A stretch of DNA of 64,000 nt, taken from NCBI GenBank assembly GCA_033961575.1, contig CM066728.1, positions 109,944,852-110,008,851 of the forward strand, written 5' to 3'. The position numbers and the translations under genes were made by a program. The stretch comes from Aselliscus stoliczkanus (lineage: Eukaryota; Chordata; Mammalia; Chiroptera; Hipposideridae). Positions 1 through 9,483 of the stretch are shown piece after piece. The notes below the pieces were generated by a model, which was not told where the DNA came from, searched no databases, and saw only the letters and a list, made by a program, of their open reading frames with translations. The first letter of the stretch is position 1. Every line of letters begins with the position of its first letter.

Positions 1-300
1 AGGTCACCTTTTCACAAAGTCAGTACATTTCTAGGTTGTTATGTTGTCCATGGTAAGATCCTGTTCCTATCCAATAGAGATAACAGTTTTCATGACAAAA
101 TAAAACATGCAGGACAAAATAAAACATGCTAACCAGCCAGCAGATGTGAAAAATTACCATTACATGAGTACCTTAATTTAAGTAAATCAAATAAAAATAA
201 AAAATGTGTATGAGTCCCAAACTAGATGATTTTCCAAGTCCCTTATAATTTTAACATCTTATATTCTACAAAACAATTAAGGGTACTATGTAATCTAAAT
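1..300. other. Unique AT-rich sequence
   Basis: No repeat family, RNA gene or plausible exon is visible. The stretch is AT-rich and has a short direct repeat of the phrase acaaaataaaacatgc near 94-128, which is probably a local slippage duplication. Confidence 0.5.
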
Positions 301-456
301 TATAATATATATTAATAGTATATATTATCAACAATATATATGATTATAATCATATAATATATAATCAAATGATTATATATAATAATTATATATGTAACTC
401 CAAATATATATACTATCAAATTATATAACAAGCATATATATATATATATATATATA
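301..456. repeat. AT-rich low-complexity tract with (TA)n
   Basis: Dominated by alternating TA and ATTATATA words and ending in an uninterrupted (TA) run of about 20 bases near 434-455. Such tracts are slippage-prone and can form cruciforms. No gene signal is present. Confidence 0.85.
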
Positions 457-756
457 GTGTGTATAAAATTTCATGAGCACTTTTATAGTGTTTGACAACT
501 TCACAAAATTATTTTGAATGGTTTATTCTGAATATCTAAAACATTTACTCTTTGAATTGCATTGAAATTGAACTACAACATTGATTCCACAGTGTCATTG
601 AATAAAGAATCTATTCAGCAAAGGAAAGCTTTAACTTGGTCAAATTATTATTTCTGAATCAATGGAAATGTAAATGCTAAAATTTATCTGAATTGTTAAC
701 CAGATTTCACTTTAAACCAAGGAGGCATCGAGGAGAACAAGTTAGACTGCTGTTTT
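457..756. other. Unique sequence
   Basis: AT-rich single-copy-looking sequence between the TA tract and the first SINE. I see no exon, RNA gene or known repeat in it. Confidence 0.45.
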
Positions 757-770
757 AAAATTCAAAATAA

Positions 771-880
771 GGGCCGGCTGAGTGGCGAAGTGGTTAAGCT
801 ATGGCTTGGGAAGCCAGCAGCCCCGGTTCGGGTCCCACATATGAGGGCCAGTGACACTGCCCTCAAATAAAATAAAAATA
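771..880 (+). mobile_element. tRNA-derived short SINE, copy 1
   Basis: Begins GGGCCGGCTGAGTGGCG, has a tRNA-like A box (GGCTGAGTGG) and B box (GGTTCGGGTCC), then GAGGGCCAGTGACACTGCC and an A-rich tail (AATAAAATAAAAATA). It is flanked by a perfect 14-bp target duplication, AAAATTCAAAATAA, at 757-770 and 881-894. The TGAGTGG...TGGTTAAGC head resembles the 5' half of tRNA-Ser/Leu. Four further copies occur in this window. The A and B boxes would act as an internal Pol III promoter in an active source copy. Family name not assigned; probably lineage-specific to a bat group. Confidence 0.9.
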
Positions 881-894
881 AAAATTCAAAATAA

Positions 895-1340
895 TACTCT
901 TACTGAACCATTGTTATGACACTCCAGTTATCACTTAGAATTTATGAAGAAGGTGGGTGATGAAGATTGACACCGTGACCATCACCCTGGATGTTGTCCC
1001 ACTAATGTTCAGGGAGACAAATACGTTCACTTACCAGGAGAGCTGATGATGTTGACATGTGGGACGCGTTCTGGGGAGTCCTGTGGGGCGGAGGAGAACA
1101 GAGCTGGGAGCCCGGGCTGTTCTGCGTGGGTCAGCCCACAGGAGGAGACACCAGGTGTTGCTCATCTGAAAGAGAAAAAAGCTCATTTTCTCTTGATTAT
1201 TACCAAGCTACTATAGAACATTACAGAAAATTGGGAAGTAACAAAAACGGTTAATTGACTCATACCTCACTACCCAAATAGAGCCACTGGTAATGGTTTG
1301 ACAATTGGGAGCATTTCTTCTAAGTGCCTTTCTATGCCAG
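895..1340. other. Unique sequence
   Basis: No known repeat. A 65-codon open frame (1057-1254) has no recognisable domain and is taken as chance. Confidence 0.45.
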
Positions 1341-1349
1341 AGATAGATA

Positions 1350-1395
<46 letters not shown>

Positions 1396-1424
1396 GATAG
1401 ATAGATAGATGATAGATAGATGAT

Positions 1425-1455
<31 letters not shown>

Positions 1456-1460
1456 TCGAT
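1341..1460 (+). repeat. (GATA)n microsatellite
   Basis: About 120 bp of GATA repeats, broken by TGATAGATAGA variants and passing into GAGA-rich units at the right end. A minus-strand open frame of 165 codons across it is only the translation of this repeat and its flank. Confidence 0.97.
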
Positions 1461-2424
1461 CTATGTATATAAATATATGGATGTATACCTGCTAGTTCAT
1501 TTTTACGCCTGTAATGTACGCGCTTCCTGGGTGAGGAGTACCAGAGCACCCTGAAGGCTGGGAGTGAAACCCGGAAAGGACAGGAGCGGTGAGCTGGAGC
1601 CATGGACGTGGGCTCCCCGCTCAGGGAGAGAAACCGTGTGTCTTTTGTGTGCTCGCACCTGCTGCCTGGCCCAGAGGGAGCGCCCACGTCTTGTTGTCCC
1701 TCCTGCACACCACGTGTCTGCGGGTTTAAAGCCAGAGTCAGCAGGAGGCCTTCACATGAGTCTGCAGCCTGGGAACATAGACTCCTAAATGTTTAAGTTA
1801 GCTCATTGAAACAGTACTCTTTATCCAAATTCAGCCCAGAGCACGTTTCCATCCGACACGCTGATGCTTCCAGGCCCACTGGTAGCCGCTGGCAAACCCC
1901 AGGGCTGCCCACCTGAACAGGAGGGAGGGACTGGTTTGGAGCGCATGACAAGCTACTCTCCCCCCACCGCCCAACACGCTTCAGGAACAGGAGGCTGAGA
2001 ACAAGAAAAGGCAAGAAAAGATGAGGACAGCTGACTAAATGACTCTTTTACTGATATGGGGAATATTTTCCCGAGGGGACCAAAACTGTGTAAAAAGAAC
2101 AGAAAAAAATCACTGCTATTAATGAGACAGCAACAAATATTTTACTTTCCAACAAAACAAAACAAAAAAAAACAAAACAAAAGACAGAGCTTCAAAAGCA
2201 GTGAAGGAAGAGCCGAGAAACTCTGGCATATTTGTCCCTCCCAGCCCCCTGGCTGCCCTGAGCCACAAGCCCGTGAGTGGGGAGCAGATGATGGCGCTCT
2301 CTGTGGAGAGGGACCTATTAAACACCCAGCACAGGTAACAGCCCTTATTGTGGAGCCCCGTGCACATTGATGTGTGGCCGTGGTACAGGTGAGGCCTGCT
2401 ACTACCAGTGCTCCCAAAACCCTT
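1461..2424. other. Unique sequence with an A-rich patch
   Basis: No repeat family is recognised except a simple (CAAAA)-type patch near 2152-2182. Several overlapping 60-110-codon frames on both strands show no domain and no splice context; I do not call them genes. Confidence 0.45.
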
Positions 2425-2605
2425 GTCTAGGTACCCTCCCAGCAGCATCGGGGAGTTCCCATCTTCCCACGCCCTAGCCCTACTGGATGTGATCAGTCCT
2501 TTTAAACTGCTATCAATTTGATGCTTGAAAATATGTCATTGTAGCTTGCATTCCATCTCCGTGGTTATCAGTGGACGGATACCCTCCAGGGTACACTCTT
2601 CTACT
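2425..2605 (-). mobile_element. Old L1 fragment, antisense
   Basis: The sequence around TACCCTCCCAGCAGC...GGGAGTTCCC resembles the antisense text of the ORF2 3' end in old L1M elements (the 'cactcccaccagcaatgtatgagagttcc' region), followed by a degraded match through TTTGATGCTTGAAAATATGTCATTG. Highly diverged, so limits are approximate. Confidence 0.45.
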
Positions 2606-2664
2606 ATTGCTGTCTACACATTTTACTTTTCTACCAGTGGGGTTCTCTTCTTTTAATTTTTAAT

Positions 2665-2890
2665 TAAAATAATAGTTATCACTACCTTTTGGACACTTAC
2701 TATGGCCCCGGCACAGTTCTAAGGAGTTCATAGAAATTACTTGATTGGATACTCAAAACAACCCAATGAAGTAGAATAATCATTATCACCCCATTTTACA
2801 GGTGCACAAACTAATGTGCGAAGAGGTTAAATGACTTGATCAAGATAACACAGTTAAGAATTGCACAGTGCTTGGCAAATAGCAGGTCCT
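2665..2890 (-). mobile_element. MIR SINE fragment
   Basis: Read on the minus strand this contains the MIR features: a core with TTAACCTCTTCGCAC, TGTAAAATGGGGTGATAATG and an AACTGTGCCGGGGCCATAGTAAG tail. On the plus strand these appear as ACTTACTATGGCCCC and CCCCATTTTACAGGTG. An ancient tRNA-derived mammalian SINE, inactive. The words AGTGCTTGGCAAATAGCAGG at 2868-2887 may be a second, plus-strand MIR tail. Confidence 0.8.
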
Positions 2891-2936
2891 CATTATGTAG
2901 TAGCTGAATTATAACTTGCATTATTGTATTAGTGTT

Positions 2937-3006
2937 CTCTCTCCCCCTCTCTTTTTTTCTTTTTTCTTTTTCTTTTCTCCTTTCTTCTTTCTTTTTTCTT
3001 TCTTTC

Positions 3007-3049
<43 letters not shown>

Positions 3050-3086
3050 CTTTCTCTTTCTTTCTTTCTTTCTTTCTTTCTCTTTT

Positions 3087-3140
<54 letters not shown>

Positions 3141-3239
3141 TTTCTTTCTTTCTTTCTTTCTTTTTCCCTCCCTCCTTACCTCCCTCCTTTCCTCTTTCCT
3201 TCCCTCCCTTCCTTCCTTCCTCTTCTCTCTCTCTCTCTC
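2937..3239 (+). repeat. (TTTC)n polypyrimidine tract
   Basis: About 300 bases that are almost purely pyrimidine on the plus strand: mostly TTTC, shading into CCTT and CTCT at the right end. It abuts the 3' end of the antisense L1 that begins at 3240, so on the minus strand it is a (GAAA)n run just after the L1 terminus. It probably grew from the L1 poly(A) tail. Plus-strand frames through it encode only Phe/Leu/Ser repeats and are not genes. Confidence 0.97.
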
Positions 3240-3603
3240 ATTTTTAAATAGACTTCATTTTATAGAGCAGTTTAGGTTCACAACAAAATTAAGCAAAACA
3301 CACAGGATTTCCCATACAGTCCTTGCTGTCGCACGTTCACAGCCCCACTACTATCAACTCCCTCACCAGACGGTGCATTTGTCACAATGATGAACGTATG
3401 CAGACTTGTCATTATCATTCAAAGTCCATAGCTTATATTGGGTTGGACTCTTTGTGGTGTACATTTTAAGGGTTTGGACAAATGGCTAATGACATGTATC
3501 TACCATTATAACATCATACAGAATAGCTTCACTACCCTAAAAATCCTCTGTGATCTGCTATTCATCCATTTCTCCTCCCAAACCCTGGTAACCACCAATC
3601 TTT

Positions 3604-4526
3604 CTACTGTCTCCATAGATTTGCCTTTTCCAGGTGTCTTAGTATTGGAATCATACAGTATGTAAATTTTTCAGATTGACTGTTTTCATTTAGTAATATG
3701 CATTTAAGTTTCCTCTGTGTCTTTTTGTGTCTTGAAAGCTTATTTATTTTTAGTGCTGAATAATATTCCCTTCTCTGGATGTTACACGGTTTATTCACCT
3801 GTTCACTGAAGGACATCATGGTCGCTTCTAAGTTTTGGCAATTATGAATCAAGCTGCTAAAATCATGGGTGTGCAATGTTGTGAACATAAGTTTTCAACT
3901 CATTTGTGTAAATACCAACGATCATGATTGCTGGATCATACAGTTAAATTATGTTGAGTTCTGTAAGAAACCAGCAAACTGACTTGCCAAGGGGCTGTGC
4001 CATTTTGCATTCCTGTTGCTCCACATCCTTGTCAGCATGTGGTGCTGTCGGCACTCTGGATTTTGGCCGTTCTAATAGGGTGTCATGGTGTGTCATGGTT
4101 GTTTTGAATTATAATTTTTCAAGTGACGGCAGACGTTAAACATCTTTTTCTATGGTTATTGCCTTCTGTATGTCTTCTTTACTGAAGCGTCCAGGACTTT
4201 TGACCATTTCTTTATCAGGTTTTTTTGTTTTCTTATTGTTGAATTTTAAGAGTTCTTTGTACATTTTGGATAAAATACTTTTGTCAGGTATGTCCTTTGC
4301 AAATAGTTGCTCCCACTCCATGTTTTTTGTTTTTTTTGAGGGCAGTGTCCCTGGCCCTCACATGTGGGACCCGAACCGGGGCCGCTGGCTTCCCAAGCCA
4401 GCGCTTAACCACCGCGCCGCTTGGCCGGCCCTTCCATGGCTTCTTTTTAATCCTTGATAGTGTCTTTCTCAGAGCAAAGTTATTTTCAATTTTAATGAAG
4501 TCCAGCTTATCAACTATTTCTTTCAT
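3604..4526 (-). pseudogene. L1 ORF2 C-terminal relic
   Basis: The minus strand still reads as L1 ORF2 in pieces. Residues near 4526-4440 (LDFIKIENNFALRKTLSR) and 4321-4136 (EWEQLFAKDIPDKS, then MYKELL and GRFSKEDIQKA) are consecutive in the normal protein and are now split by the SINE at 4323-4430. Further on, 3780-3604 gives YYSALK and YCMIPILRHLEK, which are C-terminal ORF2 words. These lie beyond the reverse transcriptase core, in the Cys-rich C-terminal part. Stops and frameshifts separate the pieces, so no protein is made. Confidence 0.85.
4323..4430 (-). mobile_element. tRNA-derived short SINE, copy 2
   Basis: Antisense copy: poly(T), then GAGGGCAGTGTCCCTGGCCC, ACCCGAACCGGGGCC (B box reversed) and ending GGCCGGCC at the head. 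The short target duplication is about TCCATG (4317-4322 and 4433-4438). It sits inside the L1 ORF2 relic and cuts it between two adjacent ORF2 words, so it is younger than that L1. Confidence 0.9.
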
Positions 4527-5693
4527 GGATCATGTTTTTGGTGTTGTACTAAAAAGTCTTCTCCATACCCAAGTTCATCTATATAGATTTCTCCTGTGTT
4601 ATATTCTAGGAGTTTTCTAACATTTTGGTCTATGATTCATTTTGATTTAATTTTTGTAAAGGGTCTATGTCTAGATTTATTTATGTTGCATGTGGGTGCC
4701 CACTTGTTTCAGCACCATTTGTAAAAAAAAGGTTATCTTTCTGTACTGTGTTGTCTTTGCTCCTTTATCAAAGATAAATTGAGTATATTTATGTGGGTCC
4801 ATGAGTTGCCTTTCTAAAGCAACCGAGGGACACACTTCTTGTCAACTATACATGTTGCAAACCTCATCTTTTAGACTGTTGCTTGTTTTAATTTTGTTAA
4901 TGGGGACCTTTAGACAGAAGATTTCAACTTCTGACGGCATACTCTCTTAATTATTTCTAAGTCTCTGTGTTTTCTACCTTGCATAGAAAGGCATAGATTA
5001 TAAAAAATATTCTAATTTTTTCTTCTGACTGTCACATCATCTTTTTACATTATGCTGATCTACCTTGTAGACATTTTGTAGATGATAGAAATTAGGAAGA
5101 CATCAAACTCAATTTTTCCCCAAACTGATAATCAGTTGTTCTAAAAAGTATAAGACATAGCTCCTACTGTTCCTACACTATTACAATAAAGCTCTTCTTA
5201 TATACTTGTCATGAAAAGGGTACACTCCTCACAGATACTTATTATGGGTTTTATAATGCTTCTATTTTCCATATAAATTTTATAGTTGGCTTGCCTAGTT
5301 CCTTAAAAAGTGATTTTGCTATCTTGATGGGCATTGCATTCACTTACTGACTGATTAGAGAGAGACTGCCATGTCCACAGGCCAAGGTCTCCCCCACCCC
5401 CAGAATCGCTGCGTGCCTCCCGGTGATTCACATTTCTTACTTGTTCTCTAGAAGTTGTTATAGTTTTCATGCACATTTACATACATTTGGGAAACACTTC
5501 CTTGGCTTTTATTTTGGTGGAATTGTGAAGTTCTTGCTATGAAATGTTATAATTGCTTATTCCCATGCAGACACACGTTTTTGTTTACAGTTCTTGTAAC
5601 TGTCTGCTCTACTCAGTTTGCTAAGGGTTTTTCATTTATCCTCTCTGCTGCTCTGAACACGGAATTAAACGGTTGGCAAAGGCCACTTTCCAT

Positions 5694-5747
<54 letters not shown>

Positions 5748-5748
5748 C
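5694..5748 (+). repeat. (TATC)n microsatellite
   Basis: Fourteen or so clean TATC units with almost no interruption, inside the degraded antisense L1. This is the reverse-complement class of the GATA array at 1341. Confidence 0.97.
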
Positions 5749-6060
5749 AGTGGTTAGAACGTTTAGGGCTGTGGTGACCATTGGTAGGAAGAGCAGAAAT
5801 CCTTGCATATACGTGACTCTAATGGGCTGTGTCTCTTTTTACTCATATAGGATAGTTAGTGTAGGATTCTAGCAGAAAGCGTGTGTCAATTTAAGGAACG
5901 CTCCTGGTATTCCTACTTTGCCAGGTCTTCTTGAAGGAATGGCAGTGAATTTTATCCCATGCTATTTCAGCATCTGAGATAATCACATGCACATATGTTT
6001 TCTATTTGAAGATGCTAATGTAATTAATTCCATTAATAGATTGGCCAACCTTTTAATAAC

Positions 6061-6225
6061 CTTGAAAGGTAAGTAGGCCTAGACCTTCTCTTGCAGATGT
6101 CCACACTGAAGCCCACAGAAGGTAATTAACTTGTCCATGATGATAGCTGTTAAGTGGCGGTGTGTCTAGCAGGTGTGTCTGGCCCCATGCTCACGAGCTA
6201 CCCTTGCCTCAACCTCACCAAACAG
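6061..6225 (-). mobile_element. MIR fragment, probable
   Basis: CAGATGTCCACACTGAAGCC, AAGGTAATTAACTTGTCCA and GTTAAGTGGCGG follow the order of antisense MIR words (cagatgaggaaactgaggc, gaggttaagtaacttgccca, ctagtaagtggcag). Diverged; limits approximate. Confidence 0.6.
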
Positions 6226-6540
6226 ATTTCCCCTTGTCTTTAATTTAGGCGTGCTAAAGTAGCATTTTACTTCAATCTACAGGATATAACTAATACATAT
6301 AAAGTTGAATGTAGGAGAAAACTACATGTAGAAACACACACAATCACACACACACACCACACACGCATGCACACACACACATACACCCATGCACACGTGA
6401 GTAGTGAAATACCAAGTTACTCTGAGCTTGGGTGAACCAAGTGGCATTTAAGTTTCCTTTATTTATCAGATTCATTTCTATGCTGTCACGAGGCTATGTT
6501 GGTGGCTTTCACTTGCCTGATTTTTTATTTATCGCTTTTC
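6226..6540. other. Unique sequence with a CA-rich patch
   Basis: No gene or transposon is visible. Positions 6333-6396 are an interrupted (CA)n tract (ACACACAATCACACACACACACC and similar, with GCATGC interruptions). Confidence 0.5.
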
Positions 6541-9062
6541 CACTCGGTTGCTTTTTTGCAGAGGTGGCACTGCGGGCTTCAGGTCCATGATCACGGTCAT
6601 TAGCACGCCAGCAGCAGCACGTGCCACATGCCACGTGTCTCCCGCCCTGCGCTGCTCAGATGCCAGCGAGCTGCAGAGGGAGCCAAGATTTATGGACACC
6701 ATTAACTATCTCGATGGCCTTTTGCAAAATGAGGAAGGAAGACTGCAGCCACCTCACGTTCTTTTCCCAGTCACGTTCCCCGTTACTGTGTGTCTGGCTC
6801 TCACCTTCCCCTTTCTGATGTTTGCTTTCCTCTGTTTTCTCCGGAAAATGCAAATCCTCAGGATTTTGGGTCATGCATACAATATTCTGCATCTTATACA
6901 GCGGGCAGGTGCCCAGGCTCTGACCCCCAGATCCAGGGCTGAACTCTGAAAGTTATAAAGGCTTGGATCTCCACAATAATAATAAAGCACAATTTCCAAT
7001 ACAGCGCTGAACCTCAAGATGTAAAGATTCCTGTTCTGCCAACGTCAGCTTTTCCAGCCAAACGGTGCATTTGTGAGAGCCCAGCGTTCTTTTCTCTGGA
7101 TGCCTGGGGTTCCATGTTCACTGACATTCTGGCCAGCAGCCCTAGTGCGGAGCTGGGCACAGAGACAAAGCCACTTGCTCTCACTCTCAGCAGGATAGCC
7201 TGCTGCTGGGCCCACGCTCAGCCCGCTGTCCTTTCCTCCCTTTCTGTCCCACTGCCAAGCGTAGGACACAGGACACGTCAGCTGGGCTGAACCCCGCCGG
7301 CGGGACCATCCTGACGGGATGCTTCCTTCACTCCCCCTCCAAGGCTGCTGAGCACTGCTGGAGATGGGGGGGGGGGCTCCTAAAGCGATTTCCTGGAGCC
7401 TGGCCTCAGAACCGCAACATGCCATTCACCCAGCAAATGCAGAGCGCGGGCGGCCCTGCCTGAGGCTGAGTGGGGTGGAAAGCAAGGGCTGTGAAAGGGA
7501 CAATCTGGGACAACCTCCCCAAAGTGTAAACTCAGGGAAGCGCTCACCTGGAAAGGGGGGCATCCTCAGATCATTTTTGTTGACTAACAGCTGCCCGCCT
7601 CCCCTCTTCCCCCCCCCACGGGGACTGTCCCTCATGTTCTTACCCCTGTGTGAGCCTCCACTGGAAACCTGAGCCACCCATGCTGCAGAGGACCTAGCTC
7701 CATCTGAGGAGGCCATCCCCCATACTGCCTCTTAGTTTCTCGGTTTCAGGGACAGAGGTTTCCAGCTGCAAAATAACAGGCATATATATAAGTTGGGGTT
7801 CTATGGATCGTGGCGGCTGGGAGAGAAATCGCCTGCACACCCTGCCTGAGCAGTCTTCTTTCTATGATACTCTGACAATTGTTTGTGCAACAACACCCCC
7901 GCCCCCCTTCCTGAGCAAAATGATCCCTTCTGATTTTTAGAAACTTGGAGAGGAGAAGCACTGATGTAATTAGTGATGGGGGGCTGCCCCCGGCTTCTCC
8001 ATCCTGGTGTGTCAAGATGGAAGCTGTCCCCCAGGAGAGAACCCACCACCCCAACTGCTTCTGCCGCATTTCACGAGGTGAGATGGGAGCCAGGCCCAGT
8101 GACCCCTCACCTCCGGGTGACACCTGGACCCGAGCTAAGGAAGCGCAGCCTCCTCCACCCTCCTGTGTCTGGCCGCTCTCCAAACCTCACCGGGGAGGGT
8201 TTATGACATGCCGGGCACGGTTCAAAACGTCTCTCGTCCGTCGTTCTTTTCCACATCCTCGGTAGTTTTGCTTGTCTTTCTTACCCCTCAATGCATTCTT
8301 TATACAATGACAAGCCACGTGAGCGATCAGCCTCACCGTCTGCATTTGTAAACCCTGGACGCTTTCTCTCCCACTTCCTTCCCTTCGGGGGTCCCTGTTC
8401 CCTGTGAGCAGAGAAGAGACAAGCCTTCCAGCTCCGTCATCTTAGCTCCGGGAACAAACGGTGCTCCCCACAGAGAGGGGCTGCTCAGACTGTGGGGAGC
8501 GGGGCAACCCCACCTTGGCTGTGGACGGTGATTGTTCAGCCAGATGCAGGATGTAATTTGGGAAAGAGCCATAACCATGCTTTTGTTTCATTCTGGAAGT
8601 GGGCCCACTACTAAAAATGCTGGCTAAGCAAGGAGCACAGGGCTACATATGTCAGAACTTAGGCGCTGGGGGAAAATCCAACCCAAGAGGCTTGGCGGCT
8701 TACTCTATTTTTCGCTTTTAAAAAAGTGATGTTGTTCTGAACTATTTTCCTCATTATTAATCTATGGAAGAATCATGGAGAGAAAATTCGTGAAGGCAAA
8801 GACTGTCAGAGCTGGAAAAGACCTAAAAACATCTCTATTTCTGTTTCATTTGCTTAGAGAACCAGGGGATGAGGGAGCAGGGCCGCACAGGAGACGGTAA
8901 CTCTATCCCATCCGAGGGACTCTGTCCCCGGACACGCTGCCCTGCGAGCCATGGGCCGTGCTATGGCCTTCCTCCTGGGGTGCTGGCTTACATGTTGTTT
9001 TTATCATTGAAAAATAAACCATGAGATACAGGAGTGCAGACAATTTTTGTTTGTTTGTTAAA
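6541..9062. other. Unique, moderately GC-rich sequence
   Basis: No repeat family is recognised over 2.5 kb apart from homopolymer patches (an 11-G run near 7367-7377 and a C run near 7610-7618). Open frames of 60-145 codons exist on both strands (for example 6548-6949 and 7746-8183 on the minus strand). They show no domain, no composition bias and no consistent splice signals, so I do not annotate them. The absence of repeats over this length is itself mild evidence of single-copy, possibly constrained DNA. Confidence 0.4.
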
Positions 9063-9071
9063 GATTTTTTT

Positions 9072-9471
9072 TTTTAACTGGGGACTTGGGAAAGAGGAAC
9101 AGTGTTGGGGAATTGGGGAAGGGGACAGCCAAGTTGTTGTCCTTCAGTCTCGGTTGTGGAGGCGCAGCCAGCTCAGCGCCAAGGCCAGCTGCCATCCAGC
9201 CACCTGTCGGCAGCTCACGGATGCTCAGCTCACGGTGCCGTGTTCAATCTCAGTTGCGGGGGAGCGTAGCCACCATCCCATGTGGGAGTCAAACTGGAAA
9301 CCTTGTTGCTAGGTGCAGTTGCTGTCACCAGCTGAGCCATCCTGCCACCTTTGGCAGCTCGGTGGCAGCTCAGCTTGGGTGCAGCTCACTGGCCCATGTG
9401 GGACTCGAACTGGAGACCCTGTTGCTCAGAGCTCACGCTCTTAACCAACTGAGCCACTCGGCTGGCCCCAC
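9072..9471 (-). mobile_element. Compound tRNA-derived SINE (two units), antisense
   Basis: Read on the minus strand it starts GGGGCCAGCCGAGTGGCTC, has an A box in GTGGCTCAGTTGGTTAAG, a B box in CCAGTTCGAGTCCCACATGG (9388-9407) and a second B-box-like word CCAGTTTGACTCCCACATGG (9278-9297). It ends in CCCCAATTCCCCAACACTG followed by the A-rich tail. Flanking GATTTTTTT-type words at about 9063-9071 and 9472-9480 could be the target duplication but are low complexity. It is the same long family as 38685-39158. Inactive copy; older than the short SINEs by its divergence. Confidence 0.85.
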
Positions 9472-9483
9472 GATTTTTTTTAA

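Larger units (their letters stand above)
3240..6060 (-). mobile_element. L1 (L1MA-like), antisense, degraded
   Basis: From 3240 the plus strand carries the antisense text of an L1 3' UTR and ORF2 3' end: TTTTATAGAGCAG, then GGAATCATACAGTATGTA, CTGAATAATATTCCCTT and TTTTGGCAATTATGAATCAA. The match continues into the middle of ORF2 (4440-4810) and, more weakly, to about 6060, where TCTGAGATAATCACATGCAC and ATTGGCCAACC match the antisense text upstream in the RT region. A SINE at 4323-4430 and a (TATC)n array at 5694-5748 interrupt it. The element is inactive. Identity between 4815 and 5220 is poor and could include other sequence. Confidence 0.85.

Noticed and set aside
771..880. tRNA gene
   Set aside because: A and B boxes are present, but the acceptor stem does not pair, an A tail and target duplication are present, and the same unit recurs. 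It is a SINE.
1211..1708. Minus-strand frame of 165 codons
   Set aside because: Its middle is the GATA array read as Ser-Ile-Tyr-Leu repeats; the flanks show no domain.
2916..3390. Plus-strand frames of 111 and 152 codons rich in Phe, Leu and Ser
   Set aside because: They are translations of the (TTTC)n tract; no unique protein sequence.
5694..5748. CRISPR-like array or satellite
   Set aside because: Pure tetranucleotide repeat with no spacers; a microsatellite in a eukaryotic genome.
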